This document shows positions 9,807 to 17,080 of a DNA stretch of 37,850 nucleotides, one piece after another. The translations under genes and the position numbers were made by a program. The notes beneath the pieces were generated by a model. It saw nothing but the letters and a program-made list of their open reading frames with translations. It made no database searches and was not told the origin of the DNA. Origin of the DNA: Bacteroidaceae bacterium. Lineage in GTDB: Bacteria; Bacteroidota; Bacteroidia; Bacteroidales; Bacteroidaceae. The stretch lies in the NCBI GenBank assembly GCA_017651315.1, contig JAGCDE010000016.1:1-37850 (forward strand), read 5' to 3'. Each line of letters opens with the position of its first letter. Positions within the stretch are counted from its first letter, which is position 1.

Positions 9807-9838
9807 AAACTTGCCACACAGCCAGTGTGACAGTGTGG
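9807..9838 (-). terminator. Hairpin with T-tract between cdd and grpE
   Basis: On the minus strand an inverted repeat TGCCACAC...GTGTGGCA (8 bp arms, 9833-9840 and 9812-9819) is followed by a run of six T. This looks like an intrinsic terminator for cdd that would separate it from the grpE-dnaJ heat-shock genes. The pairing is TGCCACAC with GTGTGGCA around a 13-nt loop. It does not match the CIRCE consensus, but a role as a heat-shock operator cannot be excluded. Confidence 0.55.
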
Positions 9839-9871
9839 CAGATGACGGGAACGTGGTTAACACGGTCGTGC

Positions 9872-10360
9872 CTACTCCGTTTCCATGGAATCCGCCCCGA
9901 AGCAGAAAGGCAGCAGTGCTGCCGTTCCATCTTCAATTACCATGGTCCCCTTCTTTCCGTAAAGAAGCGTCCTGACCGGTGTTCCTGAAAGAGATTCCGT
10001 TTCGGCCATAACCTGACGGCAGGCACCGCAGGGCGTGATAGGCCGGTCTGTCCAACCCTGCGCGTTACGTGCGGCAATTGCGAGAGCGGTGACTCTCCTG
10101 TCCGGATGATTGTGCCCGGCTGCGAACAGGGCGGTCCTTTCGGCGCACAAGCCTGACGGGTAGGCCGCGTTCTCCTGGTTGCTTCCTGTCACGACAGTTC
10201 CGTCCTCAAGCAGGACAGCTGCACCCACCTTGAAGCCGGAATATGGAGAATGGCTGCCACAGGTGGCGTCTTTAGCCGCTTCAACAAGATCTCTGTCTTT
10301 TGCGTCAAGTTCATCTGAACCGTAAACTTTCCAGGAAATCTCCTTTCTGTACTCTTTCAT
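9872..10360 (-). CDS. cdd: Cytidine deaminase
   Basis: A 162-residue zinc-dependent deaminase converting cytidine and deoxycytidine to uridine and deoxyuridine in pyrimidine salvage. The catalytic CAE motif is at residues 72-74 with Glu74 as proton shuttle, and the second zinc motif PCGACRQ gives Cys111 and Cys114. The SPYSGFKVGAA block at 38-48 is typical of the small homotetrameric class. It is transcribed divergently from the glucosaminidase gene, with a 133-bp spacer. A -7-like sequence (TATCTTAG on the minus strand) lies about 30 nt before the ATG. A terminator-like hairpin follows it. Confidence 0.95.
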   Translation of the reverse strand: MKEYRKEISWKVYGSDELDAKDRDLVEAAKDATCGSHSPYSGFKVGAAVLLEDGTVVTGSNQENAAYPSGLCAERTALFAAGHNHPDRRVTALAIAARNAQGWTDRPITPCGACRQVMAETESLSGTPVRTLLYGKKGTMVIEDGTAALLPFCFGADSMETE

Positions 10361-10458
10361 TTATGTGGATTGTCTGTTGTTCCAGTCCGCTAAGATATGA
10401 AAAAACCGGCATATTGTCCGCTTTGTATGATGATAAGTGGCTTTTTCTTTCAGAACCA

Positions 10459-10489
10459 TTTGTCCTGTCATCTTTTTGATTTAAATTCG
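10459..10489 (+). promoter_or_regulatory. Predicted promoter of the glucosaminidase gene
   Basis: TTTG at 10459-10462 and TAAATTCG at 10482-10489 are separated by 19 nt, matching the Bacteroidota -33/-7 consensus with one mismatch (C for T). The -7 box ends only 4 nt before the ATG at 10494, so the transcript would be leaderless or nearly so. Confidence 0.5.
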
Positions 10490-10493
10490 CGGT

Positions 10494-11408
10494 ATGAGAT
10501 TCTTACCCTTCCGCATATCACTGTTCGCCGTAACCATTCTGCTGGTCTTTGCCTCCTGCTCCGTTACCCGGAGAGGAGTCCATACCCGGGGCACGACCGG
10601 CGACCCCTATTCGGAATATGTTTCAAAGTACAGCGAGCTGGCTGTAAGACACATGAAAAAATATGGCATACCGGCAAGCATAACCCTTGCGCAGGGACTT
10701 TTGGAATCCGATGCCGGGCGCAGCTCGCTTGCTAAGGAATGCAACAATCATTTCGGAATAAAATGCCACAGTGACTGGCAGGGGAGGACCATGCTTTCTG
10801 ATGACGACCGAAGGAATGAGTGCTTCCGCTGTTACAGCAGCGCTGCGGATTCATTCGAGGACCATTCCCTCTTTCTCGTTAACGGGTCAAGATACCGGAA
10901 CCTCTTTTCCCTGGGCTCTAAGGATTACAAGGGGTGGGCCAGAGGACTTAAGGCGGCCGGGTATGCCACCAATCCGAATTATGCTGACAAACTTATCGGT
11001 TTGATAGAAAGATACGGTCTGGACAGGTATGATGAACGCAGTTCGCGCAAGCTTGCCAAAGGTGTCGTCCCTCACCGTCAGTTTGAGGTGAACGGCGTCA
11101 GATGTGTGCAACTGGGCGAAGGCGAGACCTTGAGGGATATTGCAAGGGAGTTCAGTATGAGCCTTAGCCTGTTGCGCCGGTTCAATGATGTCAACCGCAG
11201 TTTCGTTCCGCCTGCAGGCAGTCTTGTCTATCTCGAAAGGAAAAAGTCCCGTGCTCCGAAGGAACAGGGGACCTATACAGTCAAAAGCGGTGACAGTCTC
11301 TGGTCTATTTCCCAGAAGTTCGGCATCAGGATGGATAACCTGGCCGGCAGGAACAGGATAACGTCCTCCAATCCTGTCACTGTGGGGATGACCCTCAGAC
11401 TCAGATAG
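10494..11408 (+). CDS. Glucosaminidase lipoprotein with two LysM domains
   Basis: A 304-residue predicted peptidoglycan hydrolase. The N-terminus is a lipoprotein signal peptide ending in VFASC (Cys22), so it is likely anchored in the cell envelope. Residues about 38-180 form an FlgJ/GH73-type N-acetylglucosaminidase domain: ITLAQGLLESDAGRS carries the likely catalytic Glu71, and the NNHFGIKC and YATNPNYADKLI blocks are family hallmarks. Two LysM peptidoglycan-binding domains follow at about 202-250 and 260-303 (VQLGEGETLRDIA and YTVKSGDSLWSIS). It is a single-gene unit, divergent from cdd and convergent with the DUF4252 gene, with only 25 bp between stops. Confidence 0.9.
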   Translation: MRFLPFRISLFAVTILLVFASCSVTRRGVHTRGTTGDPYSEYVSKYSELAVRHMKKYGIPASITLAQGLLESDAGRSSLAKECNNHFGIKCHSDWQGRTMLSDDDRRNECFRCYSSAADSFEDHSLFLVNGSRYRNLFSLGSKDYKGWARGLKAAGYATNPNYADKLIGLIERYGLDRYDERSSRKLAKGVVPHRQFEVNGVRCVQLGEGETLRDIAREFSMSLSLLRRFNDVNRSFVPPAGSLVYLERKKSRAPKEQGTYTVKSGDSLWSISQKFGIRMDNLAGRNRITSSNPVTVGMTLRLR

Positions 11409-11433
11409 TCAGATAGAAAGCTGTCTCTCTGCC

Positions 11434-11931
11434 CTACAATGATTCGGCCGCACCCGCTATCGCCCTCTCAAGCTCCTTCCTGTTCATTTTGCCGTCAAGG
11501 CTGATGAATGTGAATCCGTCTCTGCTTGCAGCCGTAAGAATGAATACTGTCACTGTGTTTTCATTTCCGGATATATACACCCTGACTGTCTCCCCCTGTT
11601 TTTTTGCCTCCATAAGCAGCTCCATCTTGTGCTTCTCTATAACCTTGTCCACATCCTTCTTCAGGTCGGTGCAAATCCGTTCATCGTTGCAGTCCATGAC
11701 GAACATACTGTTCAGACTTTTCACAAGCGGTACTATGTTTATCTCATCCGATGAAGCGCTGAAGTTGATGGACGGCAGTTTCCCGATGAGGTTGAACATT
11801 GATGACGAAATGTAAACGGCGTTCACCTCGTCCATGTCGGAGTACTTTTTGTATATGCTTTTTGAATCCTGAGCGGCACCGTATGCCGCAACAAGCAGTA
11901 GTACTGCTGTCAATGCTGCTATTCTTTTCAT
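11434..11931 (-). CDS. DUF4252 family secreted protein
   Basis: A 165-residue protein with a cleavable signal peptide (MKRIAALTAVLLLVAAYGAAQ), so exported to the periplasm or outer membrane. The body resembles the Bacteroidota DUF4252 family: EVNAVYISSSMFNLIGKLP near the start, a charged helical middle region and VYISGNENTVTVFILTAASR toward the end. The molecular function is unknown. It overlaps the upstream membrane protein by 4 nt (ATGA), and that gene overlaps an ECF sigma gene in the same way. The three are probably translationally coupled and functionally linked, with this protein either the output or a sensor of the sigma system. Confidence 0.75.
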   Translation of the reverse strand: MKRIAALTAVLLLVAAYGAAQDSKSIYKKYSDMDEVNAVYISSSMFNLIGKLPSINFSASSDEINIVPLVKSLNSMFVMDCNDERICTDLKKDVDKVIEKHKMELLMEAKKQGETVRVYISGNENTVTVFILTAASRDGFTFISLDGKMNRKELERAIAGAAESL

Positions 11932-12329
11932 TTCAGTACGTTTATTGTTTTCCGGAATACCGGCTCAGCTGAGCTTGCTATGGCTGCGCCGTAATTCAAT
12001 TTCTCTGATATGTAAGTAAATGTCTGCTCCAGGCCGGCAAGAGCCATTGCCGGATCATCGTATGTGTCACTCGGCGCTTTAGCGGATAATGAGAAGGCAA
12101 CCGCAATGACTGCGGCAGCTGCTGCGGCTGCCGAAGGGATGAGTATGGCTCTCCTCTTTTTTCTGCCTGACGGCTTGTCGCAGGTCAGTGTGCCGGTCAT
12201 AAACTCCAGGGTCTTTGCTGTACGGACAATCTTTCCGTCCAGGCCGGCGGGAACCCGTACGGCATTATCTGATGCTATCCGCTCCAGTTCCTCATACCCT
12301 ATACTTTCAATCTCTTCAATCTGTTTCAT
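11928..12329 (-). CDS. Putative single-pass anti-sigma factor
   Basis: A 133-residue protein with an acidic cytosolic N-terminal part (residues 1-50), a basic stretch GRKKRR at 55-60, one hydrophobic Ala-rich segment at about 61-81, and a C-terminal part of about 50 residues predicted outside the inner membrane. I recognise no named domain. The assignment as anti-sigma factor rests on topology and position: it overlaps the ECF sigma stop by 4 nt and the DUF4252 start by 4 nt. This sigma / membrane protein / DUF4252 order is a typical Bacteroidota arrangement. No zinc-binding HxxxCxxC anti-sigma motif is visible. Confidence 0.6.
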   Translation of the reverse strand: MKQIEEIESIGYEELERIASDNAVRVPAGLDGKIVRTAKTLEFMTGTLTCDKPSGRKKRRAILIPSAAAAAAAVIAVAFSLSAKAPSDTYDDPAMALAGLEQTFTYISEKLNYGAAIASSAEPVFRKTINVLK

Positions 12330-12805
12330 ATCTGCATTTTCAATGACTTCCGGGCATTGCTCAGGAGCACCCTCAGTGTCAGGTTGGACATTCCGGTCCT
12401 TTCGCTTATCTCATTGTATGACATCTCTTCGAAAACATGCATCCTGATTACCTCCTGCTGACGTCGTGGAAGCCTGCTGATAGCTTTGAGAACCAGTTCC
12501 AGCGTCTCTCTTCCGATAACTTCATCCTCAGGCATACCGCTCTCCGCAAGATCGGTTTCCGTAGGTACACTCTGCATCCGGGTCTCCTTGCGGATCCTGT
12601 CTATGCAGAGATTCTTCATGAGCGTGGTACAGTAGGCGTTGAAGTTGACCACTGTATCCAGTCTGTCGCGACCGGCCCACAGTTTGAGAAAGAGGTCCTG
12701 GACGGCATCTTCGGCATCGGTTTCAGACTCAAGGATATAGTATGCCACCCTGTAAAGCCTGTCGCTCTGTGCCCTGAATGCTTCGGTCAGGAATTGCGAT
12801 GTCAT
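12326..12805 (-). CDS. ECF-type RNA polymerase sigma factor
   Basis: A 159-residue sigma-70 family protein with region 2 (residues about 8-75, ESETDAEDAVQDLFLKLWAG) and region 4 (about 105-155, LPRRQQEVIRMHVFEEMSY then ISERTGMSNLTLRVLLSNAR), without regions 1 and 3, as in extracytoplasmic-function sigma factors. It recruits RNA polymerase to alternative promoters. It heads a three-gene overlapping cassette with a putative anti-sigma factor and a DUF4252 protein. The regulon is unknown. Its upstream region carries a copy of the dispersed repeat at 12861-12946. No TAnnTTTG box was found upstream, so autoregulation from an ECF-type promoter is possible. Confidence 0.92.
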   Translation of the reverse strand: MTSQFLTEAFRAQSDRLYRVAYYILESETDAEDAVQDLFLKLWAGRDRLDTVVNFNAYCTTLMKNLCIDRIRKETRMQSVPTETDLAESGMPEDEVIGRETLELVLKAISRLPRRQQEVIRMHVFEEMSYNEISERTGMSNLTLRVLLSNARKSLKMQI

Positions 12806-12860
12806 ACTTCTCCTATCTGCTTTATGTTTCCGTATTAATGACGTAAGTTTCCGGAAAGTG

Positions 12861-12946
12861 TTAAGAATCTGTTCAGATTTGTTTGCATGAATCTCTTACG
12901 GTCTCCTTTTCCCCCTGTTACGGCCGTTTACAGGTTATGATGGACC
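12861..12946 (-). repeat. Dispersed intergenic repeat, copy 1
   Basis: Read on the minus strand, this stretch contains TCCATCA, AAACGG, TTCATGCAAACAAAT and AACAGATTCTTAA in the same order as the copy at 32872-32968. It lies between RNase G and the ECF sigma gene, with the ACAGATTCT end 55 bp before the sigma ATG. The alignment was made by eye and contains small gaps, so the outer boundaries are approximate. Confidence 0.55.
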
Positions 12947-12961
12947 CTCTTACGGTTCAAG

Positions 12962-12991
12962 GCCGGCAGAAAAGGAACTGTAACTGCCGGC
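12962..12991 (-). terminator. Inverted repeat downstream of RNase G
   Basis: GCCGGCAG (12962-12969) and CTGCCGGC (12984-12991) form a perfect 8-bp GC-rich stem with a 14-nt loop, 36 bp beyond the RNase G stop. No proper T-run follows on the minus strand, so it may be an atypical terminator or an mRNA 3'-end stabiliser. Confidence 0.45.
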
Positions 12992-13027
12992 AAGAGTATG
13001 TTAAGGCATGTCAGGTCAGGCGGGGAG

Positions 13028-14599
13028 TCATACAAGTTCGTGCTCCTCTTTCATGTAGATTTCCTGACCGTCAGCGTCTTTGATGGAATATGCGAGGAAG
13101 GCAAGGCTTTGGTCAGGTATGATTCTGATCCCCATTCCATATTTGAGGTGCCATTTCCGTTTCAGAGAGAAGACGCCGCTGTTGATATAGGAATATACAT
13201 AAGGATGGATATGCAGCGTGAATCTCCTGACACCTAACTTTTCTGTCAGATAGGCTATCTTGCTTTCCAACGTGTCAGTGAAGAGAATTGATGGGCCGAT
13301 GGTACCCTTGCCGAAGCAGGTCGGACAGGTCTCATCAACAGGTACGTCCATCACTGGCCGAACTCTCTGGCGGGTTATCTGCATAAGGCCGAATTTGCTT
13401 AGCGGAAGTATGTTGTGCTTGGCGCGGTCTCTTTCCATGTTCTGACACATACGCTCGTAAAGCTTCTGCCTGTCTTCTGCCAAAGCCATGTCAATGAAAT
13501 CCACAACAATTATTCCGCCCATATCCCGCAGTCTCAGCTGCCTGGCCAGTTCGTCGGCGGCACCGAGATTGACTTCCAGGGCATTCTCTTCCTGTGTGCC
13601 GGCCTTCAGGCGGTGTCCGCTGTTCACATCCACCACATGCAGTGCCTCAGTGTGCTCAATAATCAGGTATGCACCGCTTTTGTATGATACGACGCGGCCG
13701 AATGACGACTTTATCTGCTTGGTTATGGCGAAATGGTCAAATATGGGGAGTTCCCCTCTGTAAAGCTTGACCATTGCAATATGCTCGGGCGCAATAACTG
13801 ATATGTAGTCACGTATCTCGTTGAAAGTCTTTTCGTCATCCACATGGATGGACTCGTATGAGGGATTGAGGAGATCCCTAAGGATAGCGAGGGTGCGGCT
13901 TGTCTCCTCAAATACCAGCTTCGGTGGTTTTTCGCATCTGCAAATCGTGTTCAGGGCATCTTCCCACCTATGGTAGAGGGTTGTGAGCTCATTGTCAAGC
14001 TCGGCAACTCTCTTGCCTTCAGCCACAGTCCGGACTATCACTCCGCAGTTTTTCGGCTTGATGCTCTGTAATAGCTGTTTGAGACGCGCTCTCTCCTCCG
14101 GGGATTTTATCTTCGAGGAAATTGACACCTTGTCCGTGAAGGGGATAAGAATGAGAAATCTACCGGCAAGAGAAATGTCTCCCGTCAGTCGTGGACCTTT
14201 TGTGGAAATAGGTTCCTTCGCTATCTGGACAAGAATCTCCTGCCCCTGTTCCAGGGCAGTCGAAATATTGCCGTTCTTGTCATCCTGACCGGATAGCTGA
14301 GCCTTGCCGAAGGGGTATGTCTTCTTCCTGTTGCTACGGACCTGCTTAACATATTTCTGTATGGAACCGAACTGAGGACCGAGGTCTTGGTAATGGAGAA
14401 ACGCCTCCTTTTCGGAACCTATGTCAACGAAACAGGCATTCAGGCCGGGCATCAGTTTCTTCACCCGCCCAAGATACATGTTGCCCACAGCGAAAGTCAT
14501 CTCCCGGTTCTCTTTCTGGTATTCAACCAGGTTGCTGTCCTCGGTGATGGCTATCTGGATGCAGTCCGTCTGGACATTGACGGTCAGTTCGCTTGTCAT
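13028..14599 (-). CDS. rng: Ribonuclease G (RNase E/G family)
   Basis: A 523-residue endoribonuclease of the RNase E/G family, which cuts single-stranded RNA in rRNA maturation and mRNA decay. An N-terminal S1 RNA-binding region (GNMYLGRVKKLMPGLNACFV) has a basic insert around residues 88-112 (SNRKKTYPFGKAQLSG). The DNase I-like catalytic part shows the two metal-binding aspartates in HVVDVNSGH and IIVVDFIDMA, and the zinc-link motif CPTCFGKG follows. The long C-terminal degradosome scaffold of RNase E is absent, so RNase G is the better name. The start at 14599 lies 29 bp beyond the predicted terminator of the HU operon. Confidence 0.93.
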   Translation of the reverse strand: MTSELTVNVQTDCIQIAITEDSNLVEYQKENREMTFAVGNMYLGRVKKLMPGLNACFVDIGSEKEAFLHYQDLGPQFGSIQKYVKQVRSNRKKTYPFGKAQLSGQDDKNGNISTALEQGQEILVQIAKEPISTKGPRLTGDISLAGRFLILIPFTDKVSISSKIKSPEERARLKQLLQSIKPKNCGVIVRTVAEGKRVAELDNELTTLYHRWEDALNTICRCEKPPKLVFEETSRTLAILRDLLNPSYESIHVDDEKTFNEIRDYISVIAPEHIAMVKLYRGELPIFDHFAITKQIKSSFGRVVSYKSGAYLIIEHTEALHVVDVNSGHRLKAGTQEENALEVNLGAADELARQLRLRDMGGIIVVDFIDMALAEDRQKLYERMCQNMERDRAKHNILPLSKFGLMQITRQRVRPVMDVPVDETCPTCFGKGTIGPSILFTDTLESKIAYLTEKLGVRRFTLHIHPYVYSYINSGVFSLKRKWHLKYGMGIRIIPDQSLAFLAYSIKDADGQEIYMKEEHELV

Positions 14600-14628
14600 C
14601 AGTTTGCTTGAGTATCAATTAAAACAAA

Positions 14629-14666
14629 GAACAAACCCGCGCGCATAGATCACGGCAAGTTTGTTC
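14629..14666 (-). terminator. Intrinsic terminator after the HU/29-residue peptide operon
   Basis: GAACAAAC (14629-14636) and GTTTGTTC (14659-14666) form an 8-bp stem extended by CCG/CGG. On the minus strand it is followed by TTTGTTTTAA, consistent with an intrinsic terminator 25 bp past the small ORF. Confidence 0.6.
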
Positions 14667-14690
14667 CTTGTGGTCTTTTGTCAGACTAGA

Positions 14691-14780
14691 TTATTTGCTC
14701 TTGTGTCTGTTCTTTCTCAGTCTCTTCTTGCGCTTGTGCGTTGACATCTTGTGTCTTTTCTTCTTCTTTCCGCTTGGCAT
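14691..14780 (-). CDS. AURKAIP1/COX24-type small ribosomal peptide (29 residues)
   Basis: A very short, highly basic ORF encoding 29 residues: MPSGKKKKRHKMSTHKRKKR followed by LRKNRHKSK, over half Lys, Arg or His. The KRHKMSTHKRKKRLRKNRHK core matches the AURKAIP1/COX24 domain conserved in Bacteroidota and related to mitochondrial mS38 and actinobacterial bS22, which are ribosomal small-subunit components. It is therefore probably a ribosomal protein. It lies 27 bp downstream of the HU gene on the same strand and ahead of a terminator, so it is co-transcribed with HU. It is short enough to be missed by standard gene callers. Confidence 0.85.
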   Translation of the reverse strand: MPSGKKKKRHKMSTHKRKKRLRKNRHKSK

Positions 14781-14807
14781 ATCAATGATTTGTTAAAGTT
14801 GGTGGAA

Positions 14808-15083
14808 TCACTTCCTTACTTCGGCAGCAAAAGTCTTTGCAGGCTTGAAGGCCGGAATGTTGTGCTCAGGAACGGTGATTGTGGTGTTCTTGAGGATATC
14901 TCTGGCAGCCTTTGCAGCCCTTTTCTTGATGATGAAACTCCCGAATCCTCTCAGATAGACGTTCTCTTCATTGATAAGTGATTCTTTTACCACTTCCATG
15001 AAACCCTCCACGCAGTTCAGTACATCAGCCTTGTCAAGGCCGGTCTTCTGCGCGATTTCCTTAACGACTTGTGCTTTTGTCAT
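14808..15083 (-). CDS. hup: HU family DNA-binding protein
   Basis: A 91-residue nucleoid protein that binds and bends DNA as a dimer. The sequence spans the full family: helical N-terminus MTKAQVVKEIAQKTGLDKAD, the LRGFGSFIIKKRAAKAARD turn and strand, and the DNA-intercalating arm with NIPAFKPAK, where Pro is the wedge residue. Basic residues dominate the C-terminus. It is the first gene of a small minus-strand operon with the 29-residue ribosomal peptide and has a good promoter at 15129-15158, divergent from ssb. Confidence 0.96.
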   Translation of the reverse strand: MTKAQVVKEIAQKTGLDKADVLNCVEGFMEVVKESLINEENVYLRGFGSFIIKKRAAKAARDILKNTTITVPEHNIPAFKPAKTFAAEVRK

Positions 15084-15128
15084 AATTCTATTCTTTAGTT
15101 CAATAAGTCTTTATGTTTTAACAGTCCG

Positions 15129-15158
15129 CAAATTTACTTCAAAATAATCGTAATCAAA
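15129..15158 (-). promoter_or_regulatory. Predicted promoter of the HU operon
   Basis: On the minus strand TTTG (15158-15155) and TAAATTTG (15136-15129) are separated by 18 nt, a perfect -7 box of the TAnnTTTG type. The predicted 5' leader is about 40 nt. Confidence 0.65.
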
Positions 15159-15205
15159 GCATATTCTTGATTTTTTTTTACTTTTGAAAAAAATTCACGT
15201 TTCTC

Positions 15206-15236
15206 TTGCTGCCGGGGAAATGATTTATTATATTTG
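15206..15236 (+). promoter_or_regulatory. Predicted promoter of ssb-gldE
   Basis: A perfect -7 box TATATTTG lies at 15229-15236, with a partial -33 element TTG at 15206-15208, 20 nt upstream. The start of ssb is 28 nt beyond the -7 box. It is divergent from the HU promoter within the same 181-bp spacer. Confidence 0.6.
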
Positions 15237-15264
15237 TCCTGTCTAATTTTAATACCTATTTTAT

Positions 15265-15702
15265 ATGTCAGTAAACAAAGTTATTCTTATTGGTAATGTG
15301 GGAAGAGATCCGGATGTGAGGTATCTGGATAACCACGTTTGTGTCGCTAATCTGACTTTAGCAACCTCTGAGCGCGGATATACCGCGCAGAACGGCACCC
15401 AGGTCCCGGACAGGACGGATTGGCACAATCTGGTATTCTGGCGCGGGCTTGCCGAAACCGTTGAAAAATACGTCCACAAGGGTGACAAGCTCTACGTGGA
15501 GGGCAGTATCCGCAGTCGCAGCTACGATGACCAGAACGGTGTCCGCCGTTATGTGACAGAGATTTTTGTTGACTATATGGAGATGCTCAACACACGACAG
15601 ACCCAGCGTCAGAGTACGCAGGACGGTGCGTCGGCTGTGGCTGCCCAGAACCAGCAGGCTGTGACGCAATCGGGTTCCGGAGAATCCGGAACACCATTCT
15701 GA
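15265..15702 (+). CDS. ssb: Single-stranded DNA-binding protein
   Basis: A 145-residue SSB that coats single-stranded DNA during replication and repair. The OB fold covers residues 1-110, beginning with MSVNKVILIGNVGRDPDVRY and containing DWHNLVFWRGLAETVEKYVH and LYVEGSIRSRSYDDQNG. The C-terminal tail is Gln/Ser/Gly-rich and ends SGESGTPF. It keeps the terminal Pro-Phe but lacks the cluster of aspartates usual in the protein-interaction tip (DDDIPF in E. coli). gldE follows 47 bp later on the same strand. Confidence 0.95.
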   Translation: MSVNKVILIGNVGRDPDVRYLDNHVCVANLTLATSERGYTAQNGTQVPDRTDWHNLVFWRGLAETVEKYVHKGDKLYVEGSIRSRSYDDQNGVRRYVTEIFVDYMEMLNTRQTQRQSTQDGASAVAAQNQQAVTQSGSGESGTPF

Positions 15703-15749
15703 TTTAAAACCGGACAGTTATAGCACCTTGTATTGATATTCTAGCCGGT

Positions 15750-17057
15750 TTGACCGGAACGGAGGCCTTCCAGGGGCTTTCGTTCAATGCGCCTACGGCA
15801 GGGTCTGTCATCGCGATAGTGACAGCCCTGTTTTTTCTGTTTCTGTCAGGTTTTGTCTCTGCGTCAGAGACATCATTCTTTTCGCTCTCTCCCGAGGATC
15901 TGAATACTGTGAACAATTCCGGGGATGCCCGTGACAGGAGGATCGTTGACCTTTTATCCGATTCGGAAAGGCTACTGGCTTCCATACTCATAACCAATAA
16001 CCTTGTCAATGTCGCAATAATACTGCTCCTGGATCTGGCTTTCGGGCAGATGGTTGATTTCGGGCAGTCAGTGTGGCTTGAGTTCGCAGTCATAACCGTT
16101 CTCCTGACTTTTGTACTGCTCCTTTTCGGTGAGATTGTCCCCAAACTGTATTCATCGAACAATTCACTCCCGTTCAGCCGTCGGGCAGCCCCGGTCCTCT
16201 CTGTACTGGTGATGCTTTCCAGACCATTCTCATCCCTTCTCATCCGCTCAAATGCAATAACCCGTCACGTGGCGGTCAGGAACGGGTACAACATTTCAGT
16301 CGATCAGCTTGAACATGCACTTGAATTGACTGACTCGGCTGATATCCAGGATGAGCAGCAGATGCTGGAGGGTGTCATCCGTTTCGGGGACGAGACGGCA
16401 GCCGACATCATGACATCCCGTCTCGACATGGTGATGCTGAACATCAAGGCATCTTACGCGGATGTGATGAAGTGCATCAATGACAACTTCTATTCCAGGG
16501 TGCCGGTCTTTTCCGGTACATCGGACAATATAAAGGGAGTGCTTTATATCAAGGATCTCCTCCCTTATCTCGAAAAGAGTGATAATTTCAGGTGGCAGTC
16601 TCTGATCAGACCTGCATTCTTTGTTCCCGAGACCCGGCGGCTTGATGACCTGCTCCATGACTTCCAGACAGGCAGGATACACATGGCCATCGTGGTTGAC
16701 GAGTTCGGCGGGACATCGGGACTGGTTACCCTTGAGGATGTCATAGAGGAGATCCTTGGGGAGATTAACGATGAATTCGATGAAGATCCGGTCCGTTACA
16801 GGAAAACAGGTCCGGACACATACGTGTTTGAAGGCAAGACTCCGCTTCCTGACTTTTTCAGGATTATCGGGCTTGATGAGGACGACTATTCACAATATGT
16901 CGGCGAGGCTGATACGTTGGCAGGCTTTCTGCTTGAACTGAAGGGGGATTTTCCTGAAAAATACGAAGAACTAACATGCAAGGAGTTGAAGATGAGGGTG
17001 ATGGAAAAGAAGGAACGCCGTATATCCGGAATCAGGGTGGCGGTGTCACGAAAATAG
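15750..17057 (+). CDS. gldE: GldE-like CNNM/CorC transporter-associated protein
   Basis: A 435-residue inner-membrane protein of the CNNM/HlyC-CorC family; in Bacteroidota this ortholog is named gldE after its association with gliding lipoproteins, but it occurs in non-gliding species. A CNNM membrane domain with about four hydrophobic segments (residues 20-150, FVSASETSFFSLSPEDL) is followed by a CBS pair (about 205-325, DIMTSRLDMVMLNI and MAIVVDEFGGTSGLVTLEDV) and a C-terminal CorC_HlyC domain. The frame has no ATG upstream of the first membrane segment; the likely start is TTG at 15750, giving MTGTEAFQGLSF. An ATT at 15732 would add six residues. It lies 47 bp after ssb. Confidence 0.88.
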   Translation: MTGTEAFQGLSFNAPTAGSVIAIVTALFFLFLSGFVSASETSFFSLSPEDLNTVNNSGDARDRRIVDLLSDSERLLASILITNNLVNVAIILLLDLAFGQMVDFGQSVWLEFAVITVLLTFVLLLFGEIVPKLYSSNNSLPFSRRAAPVLSVLVMLSRPFSSLLIRSNAITRHVAVRNGYNISVDQLEHALELTDSADIQDEQQMLEGVIRFGDETAADIMTSRLDMVMLNIKASYADVMKCINDNFYSRVPVFSGTSDNIKGVLYIKDLLPYLEKSDNFRWQSLIRPAFFVPETRRLDDLLHDFQTGRIHMAIVVDEFGGTSGLVTLEDVIEEILGEINDEFDEDPVRYRKTGPDTYVFEGKTPLPDFFRIIGLDEDDYSQYVGEADTLAGFLLELKGDFPEKYEELTCKELKMRVMEKKERRISGIRVAVSRK

Positions 17058-17080
17058 TGCTCCTTCAGGATGAATTTTGA

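Noticed and set aside
9807-9838. CIRCE heat-shock operator
   Set aside because: The arms TGCCACAC/GTGTGGCA do not match TTAGCACTC-N9-GAGTGCTAA, and a T-run follows, so a terminator reading is preferred.
9937-10735. Extra small ORFs around the cdd/glucosaminidase divergent region (for example 10397-10735)
   Set aside because: They overlap cdd or the lipoprotein signal peptide in another frame and have no promoter or family support.
11928-12329. Classical zinc-binding anti-sigma (ZAS) protein
   Set aside because: No HxxxCxxC motif is present; only topology and gene order support an anti-sigma role.
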